Origin: Trebonia sp963811335
GTDB lineage: Bacteria > Actinomycetota > Actinomycetes > Streptosporangiales > Streptosporangiaceae
Direction of reading: 5' to 3'
NCBI GenBank assembly: GCA_963811335.1
Contig: CAWERB010000018.1
Span: 209,206-273,205, forward strand
Length of the DNA stretch: 64,000 bases
Shown here: one piece after another, positions 1 to 12,495 of the stretch
Layout: the number at the start of each line of letters is the position of its first letter
Numbering within the stretch: position 1 is the stretch's first letter
Notes under the pieces: generated by a model
Seen by the model: the letters and a program-made list of their open reading frames with translations, nothing else
Told to the model about the DNA's origin: nothing
Databases searched by the model: none
Program-made: the position numbers and the translations under genes

Positions 1-3000
1 CGACACCGGCGACCCGGTCTTCGAGACGATCGAGAACGAGGCAGACGTCATCAAGCTGGCTGGCCGGTACGGCAGCTTCGACCTCACCGAGGAGTTCGGC
101 GTCGACGCCGACCGGGACGCCGCGCTCGACCAGTGCACCCGGCTGGCCATCGGCGCCGGCGTGGACGCGCTGCGCGACGCGGGCATCCCGCTGGTGCGGC
201 ACTACCACACCACGACGCTCGGCACCAGGCTGCCGGATCGCTGGGGGCTGCCCGCCGACATGCGCGACGACACCGGAGTGATCTTCGCGTCCGCGTTCCC
301 CGGTTACGAGTCCTTCGCGACCGATCGTCAACCACTACCACGAGGACCGCGCCCGCAGGCACGAACTCAGCGTGCTCGAGGACATCCGGGCCCGGATGAG
401 CGCGCAGGACCAGGCCGTGGCCGAGGTGGACAGGCGCATCGTCGAATTGCGGCACCGGCTGCAGGCCGAGCCGTTCACCTTCAATCGCCGCTTCCTGTTC
501 CGTGTCCTGTCCATGGGGCACTCGCAGTTCGCCGAGCTCATCGGCGCCCGCGGTCCGAACACGCAGCTGAACGCGGCCTGCGCGAGCACTTCCCAGGCAC
601 TGTGCGTGGCCGAGGACTGGATCAGGTCGGGGCGCTGCCGGCGCGTCGTCGTGGTTTCGGCGGACGACGTCGCCTCGGACACCCTGCTGCCCTGGGTCGG
701 ATCGGGATTCCTCGCCAGCGGGGCGGCGGCCACCGACGCGGTGGTCGAGGACGCGGCCCTGCCCTTCGACCGGCGCAGGCACGGAATGATCATCGGCTCC
801 GGCGCCGCTGCCCTGGTCGTGGAGTCCGCCGCCGCGGCGCGCGAGCGCGGCATCCGGCCGATCTGCGAGATCCTGGCGGCGGTCACCGCCAACAGCGCCT
901 TCCACGGCACCCGCCTCGATGTCGAGCACATCTCGCAGGTGATGGAGCGGCTCATCCGCCAGGCCGAGCGGCGGGGCGTCGACCGCGCGAAGATCGCGGG
1001 CCAGACCATGTTCGTCTCGCACGAGACCTACACGCCGGCCCGCGGCGGCAGCGCGTCGGCCGAGATCAGCGCGCTCCGGACGGCCTTCGGGCCAGCCGCC
1101 GACTCGATCGTCATCGCGAACACGAAGGGCTTCACCGGGCATGCCATGGGCGCCGGTATCGAGGAAGTCGTCGCCGTCAAGGCGCTGGAAACGGGGATCG
1201 TCCCGCCGGTGCCGAACTTCCGCGAGCCCGATCCGGAGCTTGGCCTGCTGAACCTGTCTCGCGGCGGCGCGTACCCGGTTAAGTACGCGCTTCGCCTCGC
1301 CGCCGGATTCGGCTCGCAGATCTCGATGACGCTGATGCACTGGATCGAGTCGCCAGATGGCGCGCACCGGGGTCCGAGCGAACTGGGCTACGCTTACCGC
1401 ATCGCGGATGAGCCGACGTGGCGCTCCTGGCTGGCCAAGGTGACCGGCCGCGACGATGCCCAGCTGGAGGTCGTACAGCGCAGGCTCCGGGTCGCCGAGG
1501 ACGCCACCAGGCAGTCCCCGGTGACCATGCCGGCCGCCCAGGCCGCACCGGTACGCCAGGCGGCGGTCAAGATCGCCGCGCAGCCGCAGCCGGCGACCGC
1601 CGGCCCGGTGGAGAGCGCCACCGGGCAACCCGTGGCGACCGCCGAGGCGGCACCGGAGCGGACGGCCGCGGTCGCGGCCCAGGCACCCGACCCGGTCACC
1701 GATGCGGTCCTCGACGTCGTGGAGAGCCTGACCGGGTACCCGCGTGACCTGCTCGACCTCGACCTGGACCTGGAGGCCGACCTGGGCGTGGACACCGTCA
1801 AGCAGGCCGAGGTGTTCGCCGCGGTCAGGGAGCGGTTCGCCATCCCCCGCCTGGACAGCCTCAAGCTGCGCGACTTCCCCACGCTGACCCACGTGATCGG
1901 CTTCGCCCGCGAGCACGCCCCGCAGGCGGCGCAGCCCGCACGCGCTTCCCGAGGCAGGCGACACCGACAAGCCGACGGCCGGCGGCGGCGCTGAGCCGTC
2001 GGCGGCGGCCGGGATCCCGGCGCAGTCCGCGGCCACGGACACCGGGCCGGCCGGCGCGGACCGAGGTGACCGCCGCCGTTCTCGATATCGTGGAGAGCCT
2101 GACCGGGTACCCGCGTGACCTGCTCGACCTCGACCTTGACCTGGAGGCCGACCTGGGCGTGGACACCGTCAAGCAGGCCGAGGTGTTCGCCGCGGTCAGG
2201 GAGCGGTTCGCCATCCCCCGCCTGGACAGCCTCAAGCTGCGCGACTTCCCCACGCTGACCCACGTGATCGGCTTCGCCCGCGAGCACGCCCCGCAGGCGG
2301 CACGGCCCGCTGAGCCGGCCGTCGAGGCCGCGAAGCCTGCGGCCAGTGAAGCCGCGAAGCCGCCTACGACGGCCACGGCGGCCGAGACGGCCGAGACGGC
2401 AGCCGCCGGCGTCGCTCAAGGCCGAGCTGGCCTTCACCGGCGACCCGGCCGCGGCACGGCGAATGCCGCGCCGCCTGCCCGTCCCCGTGCTGCGGCCGCC
2501 CGCACCGTGGTGCAAGCCCACCGCGGTGACACTCGGCCAGGGAAGCCGGGTCATCGTGATGGCGGATGAGGGCGGAGTCGCCAAGGTGCTGGCCAGGCGG
2601 CTCGGCTCGCTCGGCGTCAGCGTCCTGGTCATCGAGCCGGGGAGCCTCGCCGACGACATTGACTCCCGGCTGACCGGCTGGCTGGCCGACGGCCCGGTGC
2701 ACGGCGTGTACTGGCTGGCGGCGCTCGACGCCGAGCCCGCGCTCGGCGAACTCGACCTGGCCGGCTGGCATGACGCGCTGCGGCGCCGGGTCAAGAACCT
2801 GTACGCCGTGGTCCGGCGGCTCGACCGGGCCGGCCAGCTCGGGTCGCGGGGCACGTTCCTCGTCTCGGGCACCCGGATGGGCGGCTACCACGGATATGAC
2901 GACGCCGGAGCGACCGCGCCGCTCGGCGGCTCGGTGACGGGATTCGTCAAGGCGTACTGGCGTGAGCGGCCAGACGCCCTGGCCAAGGCGGTCGACTTCC

Positions 3001-4967
3001 CGCACACCAGGAAGCCGAGCACTAAGAATGCTGGCGCGATCGCCGACGCGCTGATCGAGGAGACCCTGCGGGACCCGGGAGCGGTCGAGATCGGCCGGGC
3101 CGGCGAACGCCGCTGGACCGTGGGGCTGCGGGAAGTCCCGTTCGGTGACGGACGGCGGAATGACCCTCGGCGGCGAGACGGTATTCGCCGTGACGGGAGC
3201 GGCCGGGGCGATCACCTCGGCGATCATCGCGGACCTCGCCAAGGCCAGCGGCGGCATCTTCCACCTCATCGACCTGGCGCCCGAGCCCGATCCCGCACGA
3301 CCAGGACCTGATCCAGTTCGCGGCCGACCGCGAGGCGTACAAGAAGACGGTCGCCGAGCGCCTCACGGCCAGCGGCACCCGGCCGACACCGGTGCTGATC
3401 GAGCGGGAGCTCACCCGCTGCGAACGGCTGTACTCGGCGCTGGCCGCCATCCAGGCCGTGCGCGCCGCGGGCGGTCAGGCCTACTACCACTCGGTCGACC
3501 TGACCGATCCCGAGGCGGTCGCTAGTGTCATGGCCGCCATCCGCGACCGGCACGGCCGGATCGACGTGCTCGCGCACGCCGCGGGCCTGGACATCAGCCA
3601 CGCGATCGCCGACAAGGAGCCGCGCGAGTTCAACCTGGTCTTCGACGTGAAGTCCGACGGCCTGTTCAACCTGCTGCACGCGGCCGACGGCTTGCCGGTA
3701 GGCGCGGTGGTGGTGTTCAGCTCCGTGGCCGGGCGGTTCGGCAACGTGGGGCAAACCGACTACAGCGCCGCCAACGACCTGCTGTGCAAGATCATGTCCA
3801 GCTTCCGGTCCTCCAGGCCGGGCACCAGGGCAATAGCCGTCGACTGGACAGCGTGGGGCGGCCTCGGCATGGCGACCAAGGGCTCGATCCCGAAGATGAT
3901 GGCCAGGGCCGGCATTGAGCTGCTAGCGCCCGAGGCAGGCATCCCGTGGATCGGGCTGGAACTGGCCAGCGGGTCGCTGCGCGGCGAGGTGGTCGTCGGC
4001 GGGCAGCTTGGCGTGCTGATCACCGAGCAGGACCTCACCGGCGGGCTCGACCCCAGCGCGATCGATGCCAGCTCGGCCGGCCCCATGATCGGGACGATCA
4101 CCGGGATGGGCGTCTACACGGGGCTCAGCGCGCAAACCACGCTCGATCCCGCGGCGCAGCCGTTCTTGCACGATCACCGCATCGACGGCACGCCCGTGCT
4201 GCCGGGAGTGATGGGCATCGAGGCATTCGCCGCCCTGGCCGGCCTGGCCGTTCCCGGCATGCGGGTGGCCGACGTGGAGCAGGTGGACTTCATCGCGCCG
4301 CTGAAGTTCTACCGGGACGAGCCGCGCACTGTCACCGTGACCGCCATGTTCCGGCCGGACGGCCGCGACGTGGTGGCGGACTGCACGCTGAGCGCCAGCC
4401 GGTCGCTGGCCGGCGAGCAGGCCCCGCGGGTCACGACGCACTTCACCGGCAAGGTCAGGCTCACCGCCGCGGCCGCGCAGGACGAGCATGGCGCGGCACC
4501 CGGCAGCCGCACGACGCCGGCGGTCAGCCACGACGACATCTACCGCGTGTTCTTCCACGGCCCCGCGTACCAGGTGGTCGACGAGGCCTGGCACTGCGGC
4601 CCCGACGCCGTGGCTCGCCTGGCCGGGCACATGCCCGCCGGCGCAGGCGCCGGAGGCTGGCCCCACCGCCACCGAGCCGCGGCTGGCCGAGGCGTGCTTC
4701 CAGACCGCGGGCCTGTGGGAGATCGGCCACGCCGGGCACCTGGCGCTGCCGGCTCACGTGGACCTGGTCAGCATGCCGCGCCGCCCCGTGCCCGGCGGGG
4801 AACTGTTCGCGGTCGCCCATCCGGTCGGCGACGACAGCTTCGACTGCCAGGTGCTTGACGGCGAGGGTGACGTGATACTGCGCGTCAACGGCTACCGGAC
4901 CGTCAGCCTTGACGGCACGCTGCCAGCCGATGTGCAGCGCCCGGTCCATGACGCGATGAGCACATGA
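1..4967 (+). CDS. PUFA-synthase-like multidomain synthase (KS-ACP-ACP-KR-DH), 5' truncated, frame breaks
   Basis: This is the 3' part of an iterative fatty-acid/polyketide synthase subunit. The ketosynthase covers about nt 1-1340, with the active-site Cys in NAACAST (Cys codon at 579-581) and His motifs SHETYTPARGG and NTKGFTGHAMGAG. Two tandem ACPs follow at about 1700-1930 and 2070-2300, each with DLGVDTVKQAE around the phosphopantetheine-type loop. A ketoreductase follows (nucleotide motif TGAAGAI near 3200, catalytic Tyr in TDYSAAND near 3760). A hot-dog dehydratase with HDHRIDGTPVLPG lies at about 4165. Frame changes near 320, 1940, 2055, 2410, 3150, 3300 and 4650 interrupt the reading, but sequence on both sides of each joins into conserved text. 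The stop overlaps the carboxylase start (ATGA). An acyltransferase would lie upstream, outside the window. Assignment to PUFA-like synthases rests on tandem ACPs and domain order; the product is unknown. Confidence 0.8.
1709..1930 (+). repeat. ACP-encoding direct repeat, copy 1
   Basis: A 222-bp segment encoding the first ACP. It is nearly identical to 2080-2301 (offset 371 bp): I count four differences overall and a single one from 1717 onward. Identity this close, including third positions, points to recent duplication or gene conversion between the ACP modules. Confidence 0.9.
2080..2301 (+). repeat. ACP-encoding direct repeat, copy 2
   Basis: The second copy of the 222-bp ACP repeat, separated from copy 1 by an Ala/Pro/Gly-rich linker of about 150 bp. 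The linker contains two frame changes (near 1940 and 2055), so it reads best in a frame of its own. Confidence 0.9.
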
Positions 4968-7900
4968 GCGGGGCGGTGGGCACGGGAGGCGAAATGTCCG
5001 GCGTCCGGCGGCTTGCGATCATCAACAGGGGCGAGCCGGCCATGCGGTGCCTGGCCGCCGTGGGCGAGCTTGGCCACGACTCCGGCGAGCCGGTGACCAC
5101 GATCGCGCTGTACACCGACCCCGACGCGGAGTCCCTGTTCGTCCGGCAGGCCGACGAGGCTGTCCCGCTCGGCCCGGCCCTGATCACCGGACCCGACGGC
5201 GGCCGGCACTCGGCCTACCTGGACATCGACAAGGTGATGACCGCGCTGGCGCGGGCTCGCGCCAACTCGGTCTGGCCAGGCTGGGGCTTTCTCGCCGAGT
5301 CGGCCGACTTCGCCGCGCGTTGCGAGGAGGCGGGCATCACGTTCGTCGGGCCCCCGAGCGAGGCCATCAGGCTACTCGGCGACAAGGTGCGGTCCAAGCA
5401 GCTTGCCGAGCGTCTCGGCATACCAGTCGTGCCGTGGAGCGGCGGCCCGGTGCATGACGGGCACAGCGCGCAGGTCGCGGCGGGCATGCTCGGTTACCCG
5501 GTGCTCGTGAAGGCGGCCGCCGGCGGCGGCGGCCGTGGCATCCGGCTGGTGGAGCGCGAGAGCGCGATGCTGGCGGCGTTCGCCTCGGCTCAGCGCGAGG
5601 CGGAAGCGGCGTTCGGCGACCCCACTGTGTTCATCGAGCGCAAGCTCGATGGCGTGCGGCACGTCGAAGTGCAGGTGATCGCGGACGGTCAGGGCACCGT
5701 GTGGGCGGCCGGCATCCGCGACTGCAGCGTACAGCGGCGCAATCAGAAGATCATCGAGGAGTCAGGCTCCGCCATGGTCGACCCGGCTACGGAGGCCGCG
5801 CTGCGCGACGCCGCGGTCCGGCTCTGCGACGCCGTCGGGTACCGCAGCGCGGGCACCGTCGAATTTCTCATCGACCCGCTGACGCGGCAGTTCATGCTGA
5901 TGGAGGTGAACACCAGGCTGCAGGTCGAGCACCCGGTCACCGAGATGACGACCGGCATTGACCTGGTAAAGCTCCAGCTGCACATCGCGCGGGGCGGAAG
6001 CCTGCCGCCGTCCCCCCGGCCGTCACCGGTTACGCGATCGAGGCGAGGCTCAACGCCGAGGACCCGGAGCACGACTTCATGCCGACGCCGGGCCGGGTCT
6101 CCGCGCTGCGGCTGCCCAGCGGGCCCGGGATCCGGGTCGACACCGGGGTATCCGAGGGCGACGACATCCCGGCGGAATTCGACTCGATGATCGCCAAGGT
6201 CATCGCGTACGGGCACGACCGGGCGGAGGCGCTGAGCCGGCTCAAGCGCGCGCTAGCGCACTGCCTGGTGGTGGTCGACGGCGGGTCGACGAACAAGGCG
6301 TTCCTGCTCTCCCTGGCGAGCCACCCGGACATCGTGGCAAGCAGCTACGACAACCGCTGGCTGGACCGGCTGACCGAAGCGGGCGGCCATCTGCCCGCGG
6401 TCGACCCGGTCGCGCTGCTGGCCGCGGCGGTCGAGGCCGCGGACGCCGACCAGGCCGCGGTGCAGGCCAACTTCCTGGCGGCGGCGGCACGGGGGCGTCC
6501 AGAGCTCCCCGATCAGGTCGGGCACCGGCTGCGGCTGCGGGCTCGTGGCGGCGTCTACCTGATGCGCGTCTACTGCCTGGGCGCAGGCGCTTACCGGGTA
6601 GCGGTCGGCCGTGACGGGGACGGCCCTGGCCCGTCGGCTGACACCCGGCCGGGGACCACCGTGGTCGACCTCACCGTCCAGCGCCTCGGCCGGTACGAGC
6701 GGGCCATCACCTGCAACGGCAGGCGGTACAAGATCGTCGCCGCCAGCCAGGGCGCCCGGCTGCTGATCGAGGTCGACAGCGTCCCGCACGCCATCACCCG
6801 CGACGACGGAGGGCAGGTCCGCAGTCCCTCACCCGCGTTCGTTGTGGCCGTCCTGGTGGCGGAGGGCGACATCGTGCGCACTGGCGACCCCCTGGCCGTC
6901 ATCGAGAGCATGAAGATGGAAACGACCATCACCGCGCCGCACGGCGGCGTGGTCACCGCCGTGCTCGCTCCGCTGAACACACAGGTGAAGGCGGGGACGC
7001 CGCTGTTCGCGCTGCGAGAGTCAGGCCAGCGAGCCTGCTCAGCCGCGAATCCGGCGGGCAGGCGGCCGATTTCGGCGGCCTGGCGGCGCCGCGCGGAACC
7101 AGTGACGAGGCCGGCCTCGACCACATGATCGCGGCGTACCTGCTCGGCTACGACATCGAAGACGGCGACGCCCGGGAGCTCAGCCGGGAGCGAGGCAAGC
7201 GCCTTGCCGGCGTCACGCCCGACGACGCCGCGCTGCACAGCGACCAGGAACTCCTTGAGATCTTCGCCGACGCGGCGGCGCTTTCCCGTCACGTCCCCGC
7301 CGACGGCGAAGAGGACGAGCACCCGCGAAGCTCGCAGGAGCACCTGCTCACCTACCTGTCGTTCCTCGATCCTGAGCGCAGCGGGGTACCCGGGCATTTC
7401 GTGCGGCGGCTGCGGACGGCGCTGGCCCGCTACGGCATCCAGTCGCTGACGCGCACGCCAGAGCTTGAACAGGCATTGCTCCGGATATACCGCTCGGTGG
7501 GCCGGATGCCCGCCGCCGCCCCCATCGTGATCGCCATCCTCGACCGATGGCTCCGCGGCAGCGACGTGCTGGCCCCCGCGATGACCGACGACCGGCTCGA
7601 CGTGCTCGCCCGGCTCATCGACTCCGCGCAAGGACGTTACCCTGACGTGTGCGGCCTGGCCAGAGACGTGCGGTTCCGCTATGTCGACGCGCCCGTGCTC
7701 AAGCGCACTAGGGCGGAGGCCTACGCGGACATCGAGGCCAGCCTGAATGAGCTGTGCGGCCAGCCCGCGCCAGATCAGCGCCGCGACCTCGCGAAGCGGA
7801 TCGTCTGGTTCCCGCTGCCGATGCGCGCACGCCTGCGTGACTGGTACCGCGACGCCGACGAGACGGCGCGGACGCGGCTGCTCGAGGTGCGTACCCGCCG

Positions 7901-10635
7901 GTACTACCGCATTCGCGACCTCATGGGGATGCGGTGCGAGACCTTCGGGAAGCACCTGACCTGTCTCGCCGATTACCTTGAGCCGGGGCAAAGCGGCCCG
8001 CCCGTGCACCTGGTCGCCGGGTACGTGCCGGTCGGGGAGCTGCCCTCGTTCGCCCAGGCGATCGCCCCGCACCTGGGCGCGCTCCCGCCGGACCAGCCCG
8101 TCGTCGTCGACGTCGAGTCGTGGCGGACAGAGCCGTTCCTCCCGGCCGAGGAGATGGCCGCCGAACTCGTCGGCGTGCTCGAGCACGCGGACTTCGGCCG
8201 CGGCCTGTGCCGCCTGACCGTTACCGTGACCAGCGCCAGCGATGGCGCCAGGCACCCCGAGGAGCATCAGCGGACTCAGGCGTTCACCTACGTCAGCACG
8301 GCGACCGGATTCGCCGAGGACCTGATGCTCAGGAACTTGCACCCGATGATCGCCGAGCGGGTCGACCTGTGGCGGCTGTCGAACTTCTCGCTGCGAAGGC
8401 TGCCTAGTGCCGAGGACGTTTACCTGTTTCACGCCGTCGCCCACGCCAATCCGAAGGACGAGCGGCTGTTCGCCATCGCCGAGGTGCGCGACCTGACCGC
8501 CGCCCGCAACTCGGCTGGCGAGATCATCGGCTATCCGATGCTCGAAGGCATCCTGGTCCAGGCCTTCGCCGACATCCGCAGCGCGCTGCGCGGTCAGTCG
8601 CAGCGCCAGCGCCCGCTGCGGAACCGGGTGATGCTCTACGTGCGCCCGGACTGGAACATTCCCACCGCCATCTGGCGGCACCTCGCGCACCAGCTGGCGC
8701 CACAGGCCGCCGACCTCGGGCTTGAGAAGGTCGTGGCGAGCATCCGGGTGCCGGATGAGACCACGGGAGAGCCGCGGGATGCGGTCCTTCATGTAGAGAA
8801 CGTCGCGGACCGGGCCGTCACGGTCCGCATCCGCCCGTCATCGGACGAGCCGATCCAGCCGCATACCGAGTACCGGCAGAAGGCACTGCGGGCCGAGCGG
8901 CTCGCACTGCCTTACCCGTACGAGGTCATCCGCATGCTCACCCCGCCCCGGGGCGCGCCCGCGGATTTCCCCGCGGGCGACTTCACCGAGTACGACCTCC
9001 GCGACGAGGACGGGCGCAGCGACGAGGACGCGGTGGCGGCCGATGAGCTCGTTCCAGTGGAGCGGCCGTACGGCCGCAACCGGGCCGGGCTCGTTACCGG
9101 CGTCATCACCAGCTACACGCCGCTGGTGCCGGAGGGCATGCGCCGGGTGGTCATTCTCGGCGACCCGACTGAGGGGCTCGGCAGCCTGGCGGAGCCGGAG
9201 TGCCGCAGGATCCTCGCCGCGCTGGCACTCGCGCAGCGGATGCGGGTGCCCGTCGAGTGGTTCGCGGTGTCGTCCGGCGCCAAGATCGCCTGGGACAGCG
9301 GCACGGAGAACATGGACTGGATCGCCGCCGTGCTGCGCGGCCTGATCGAGTTCACCCAGTCAGGCGGTGAGGTCAACATCGTCGTGACCGGAATCAACGT
9401 CGGCGCCCAGCCCTACTGGGACGCAGAGGCGACCATGCTCATGCACACCCGCGGCATCCTCATCATGACGCCGGCCAGCGCCATGGTGCTGACCGGCAAG
9501 AAATCGCTCGACTACTCGGGCGGGGTGTCGGCCGACGACAACTTCGGCATCGGGGGATTCGAGCGGATCATGGGCCCGAACGGACAGGCCCAGTACTGGG
9601 CGCCCACCCTGGCCGCGGCCTGCGCGCTGCTGCTGCGGCACTACGCGCATACCTACGTCGTGCCCGGCGAACTACGCCCGCGCCGGGCGCCGACGAGCGA
9701 CCCGTTCGACCGCGACGTGCGCACCTTCCCGCACAAGCAGGCGGACGGGTCGCCGTTCGGATGCGTCGGGGACGTCTTCTCGGCCGAACTGAACGGGGAC
9801 CGCAAGAAGCCGTTCGACATGCGCTCGGTGATGCGGGCGGTCACCGACGCCGACCATGCGCCATTCGAGCGGTGGGCCCCGTGGCGCGACGCCGAGAGCG
9901 CGATCGTGTGGGAGGCCCGGATCGGCGGGTTCCCGGTGTGCCTGATCGGGCTAGAGTCGCGCAATGTGGCCAGGGCCGGGTTCGTTCCCGCCGACGGCCC
10001 CGCGTCCTGGACGTCGGGAACGCTCTTCCCGCAATCGTCGCGCAAGGTGGCCCGCGCCATCAACGCGGCGAGCGGCAACCGGCCGCTGGTCGTGCTGGCC
10101 AACCTCAGCGGTTTCGACGGCTCGCCGGAAAGCATGCGCAACTGGCAGCTTGAGTACGGCGCGGAGATCGGCCGCGCGGTCACCAACTTCCGCGGGCCCA
10201 TCGTCTTCGTGGTGGTCTCGCGCTATCACGGCGGCGCGTTCGTGGTCTTCTCCAAGCGGCTGCACGACGACATGGAAACGGCCGCGGTGACCGGCTCCTA
10301 CGCCTCGGTGATCGGCGGGGCGCCCGGCCGCCGCCGTGGTCCTTTCCCGTCAGGTGGCGGCCCGGACAGACGCCGACCCGCGGGTCGCGAGCCTGCGGGA
10401 GCGGCTCTCGACCGCGACGGGGAAGGCGCTCGCCGAGGTGCATCACGAGCTTGCCGAGGTCACCGAGGCGGTACGGGCCGAGAAGCTGAAGCAGGTCGCC
10501 GACGAGTTCGACGACACGCACGACATCAAGCGCGCGATGCGGGTCGGGTCCGTCGACCAGATCATCCCGCCGGAGCAACTGCGGCCGTTCGTGATCCGCG
10601 CCCTGGAACGCCGGCTGGCCGCCCCGGCCGGGTGA
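4964..10635 (+). CDS. Single-chain acetyl-CoA carboxylase with eukaryotic domain order (BC-BCCP-central-CT), frame breaks
   Basis: Makes malonyl-CoA from acetyl-CoA, bicarbonate and ATP. About 1,890 residues once frame breaks near 6012 (a C6 run), 7020 and 10320 are bridged. The biotin carboxylase domain (residues ~5-470) has the ATP-grasp glycine loop AAGGGGRGI and text typical of eukaryotic ACC: VWPGWGFLAES where bacterial subunits have HPGYGFLSEN, and GPPSEAIRLLGDK followed by PWSGG. BCCP carries biotinyl-Lys in ESMKMET (nt ~6905). The ACC-central-like region follows (~7125-8950). The carboxyltransferase starts with an ERPYGRNRAGLV segment and has SSGAKIAW, LTGK and LANLSGFDG. The start ATG overlaps the synthase stop, so the two are translationally coupled. 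This suggests a dedicated malonyl-CoA supply. Propionyl-CoA cannot be excluded as substrate. Confidence 0.82.
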
Positions 10636-10639
10636 GCGG

Positions 10640-11449
10640 CTACGAGCCGGCCGGGCGGCCGGTCCAGTGGTGCGACGGCCGCATGGCGTCGATCGGGGAG
10701 CAGGCCTCAAGCGCGGCCGGCGGCGGCCCGCCGCCGGGCCAGCACGTAGTCACCAGGAACGTCCCGCTCCGCCGCCACCAGCCGGGGAAGGCCTCGCCGG
10801 CGGCGGTGCGGACCAGCAGCGCGGACCAGGTGCGCTCGGCCGGGCTCAGCTCGGTCACGTCGACCTCTACCGACCGGGTGTCCATGCGCAGGCCGGTGCC
10901 CATTACCTTGAGCGCGCTTTCCTTGGCGGACCAGATGAGATTGGCGGCCATGTCCCTGAGCGGACCCGGAGGGCCGGCCAGCCGCTGCTCGGCCGGCGTC
11001 AGGTAGTCGCTGACGAAGGCGTCGCTACGCGGCTCGACGAGCTCGACATCGCATCCGACCGGGACGGCGCGGGCCGCTACCAGGCAGACGGCGCACCCGG
11101 CCCGGTCGCTGAGCGAGACGCCGTGGCCTGCCGGCTGGCCGTCGACGTAAAGCCGGGGCGCGCCGGTTGGCGCCGGCCTGCTCTCGATCCGCGCGAGCAC
11201 GTCGGGATCGTCTGGCCAGCCGAGGACTTTCGCCACGGCGAGCTTGAGCGTCCACCGCCCGAGCAGGAAGTCGGTTCGCCGCTTGGCATAGCGCAGCGCT
11301 CCGGCCGAGCTGCGCTCGGCGGCGCTGAGCCAGTCCGTCGAGGCGGGCAGCTGGTCCTCGCCGCGTGCGAGCCACCAGGTGGCGGGCGCCTGCTGCCGCT
11401 CGCCGTCACCGGCCTGCGGCTCGGGCGCTCCTCGCGTTTGCTCCGGCAT
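10640..11449 (-). CDS. Sfp-type 4'-phosphopantetheinyl transferase
   Basis: Transfers phosphopantetheine from CoA to the serine of carrier proteins. The 269-residue protein has the Sfp-family magnesium/CoA motifs VGCDVELVEPR (about residue 150) and WSAKESALKVMG (about residue 190). It lies tail to tail with the carboxylase, five bases from its stop. Its likely clients are the tandem ACPs of the upstream synthase. The C-terminal 40 residues are Pro/Gly-rich and not conserved. ATG start at 11447-11449. Confidence 0.9.
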   Translation of the reverse strand: MPEQTRGAPEPQAGDGERQQAPATWWLARGEDQLPASTDWLSAAERSSAGALRYAKRRTDFLLGRWTLKLAVAKVLGWPDDPDVLARIESRPAPTGAPRLYVDGQPAGHGVSLSDRAGCAVCLVAARAVPVGCDVELVEPRSDAFVSDYLTPAEQRLAGPPGPLRDMAANLIWSAKESALKVMGTGLRMDTRSVEVDVTELSPAERTWSALLVRTAAGEAFPGWWRRSGTFLVTTCWPGGGPPPAALEACSPIDAMRPSHHWTGRPAGS

Positions 11450-11466
11450 GGCTCAAGGCTAACTCG

Positions 11467-12428
11467 CTAGAACGTCAGCACGAGGCGGCCGCGTACCCCG
11501 CCCGCCGCCAGCCGCCGGTGCGCCTCCGCTGCCGCGGACGCGGGCAGCACGTCGGCGACCCGCAGCGTCAGCACGCCCCGGTCGACCAGGCCGGCCAGCT
11601 CGCCGATCCGGTCGCCCTCGTGCAGGTGCTGGCCGACGAGGACCAGGTGGACGGTGATGCCCCGCTCCGCCTTGCCGTTCTCGGCCGGCCCTGGCTACGG
11701 GACGGACGGCGAGCAGCTGCCCGCCGTTCCTGACCGCGCCGATGACGGCCGGGCCGAGCAGCGCGGCGTCGATCACCGCGTCCACGCCGCCGGGGTACAG
11801 CCCCCGCACGGCCGCGGCCATCTCCTCGCCGCGCGGCACCACTTGATGCGCGCCGAACGACTCGATCAGCGCTTCGTCCTCCGGCTTGGCGTCACCGATG
11901 ACGGTCAGCCCCGCGTGCCTGCCGAGCTGGATCGCGTACTGTCCGACGATGCCGGCCGACCCGGTCACGGCCAGCGTCGACCCCGGCGGGCAGCGCGAGC
12001 ATGTCGAGCGCGGCGCGCACGGTCAGGCCGTTCATCGGCAGCGTCGCCGCCTCGGTCAGCGACCACCCGTCGGGCACCACGGCGAGCTGGTCCTCGTCGA
12101 CCACCCGGTACTCGGCCTGCGCGCCGCCGCCCGGCGCCATCGGGGCGACCGCGGCCATCACCCTCATCCCCGCGTGCCAGGCCGGCGTGTCGGGCCCGGC
12201 CTCCTCGATGACGCCCGCCAGGTCCATGCCGGGGATGTACGGCGGCTCGACGCCGGCCGGCAGCGGCCGCCCGCCCTGCCGGAAGCCGAGGTCGGTGGGG
12301 TTCACCGTGGCCGCCGCGACTCGCACAAGAACCTGGCCGGGGCCGGGTGACGGCCTGGGCACCGTGACGATGCCGAGGACGTCGGGGTCGCCGAACTCGG
12401 TGAAGCCAACCGCTCGCATGTCGCTCAT
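11467..12428 (-). CDS. Zinc-free MDR-family alcohol dehydrogenase / quinone oxidoreductase, frame breaks
   Basis: NAD(P)H-dependent oxidoreductase of the quinone reductase (MDR) type. The N-terminal GroES-like half starts MRAVGFTEFGDPDVLG and has GMDLAGVIEEAG. The nucleotide-binding half has TGSAGIVGQYAIQLG, a variant of the family's GxxGxxG loop. No catalytic zinc cysteines are seen. Frame breaks occur near 11985 (in a CCCC/GGGG context between LPAG and TLAVTGSAG) and 11690. Beyond the second, the reading resumes with ENGKAERGIT and ends in VRGRLVLTF then a stop at 11467-11469. The gene is the last but one in the minus-strand run that includes the carboxylase-like genes. It may interconvert an alcohol and a ketone in that pathway, but the substrate is not shown by sequence. 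Confidence 0.75.
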
Positions 12429-12495
12429 GATGTCACTCCGATGATCGCTTGACGTGGCTGGCTTCGCCGTAGGCCGGCTCCGCCCTCGTTCTGTG

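Noticed and set aside
84..2042. A long open frame on the minus strand (about 650 codons) opposite the synthase
   Set aside because: It is antisense to conserved KS and ACP sequence, has Arg/Gly/Pro-rich composition and no recognisable domain. High GC keeps such frames open by chance.
6591..8792. A minus-strand open frame of about 730 codons opposite the carboxylase
   Set aside because: Shadow of the conserved BCCP/ACC-central coding region, with no domain of its own.
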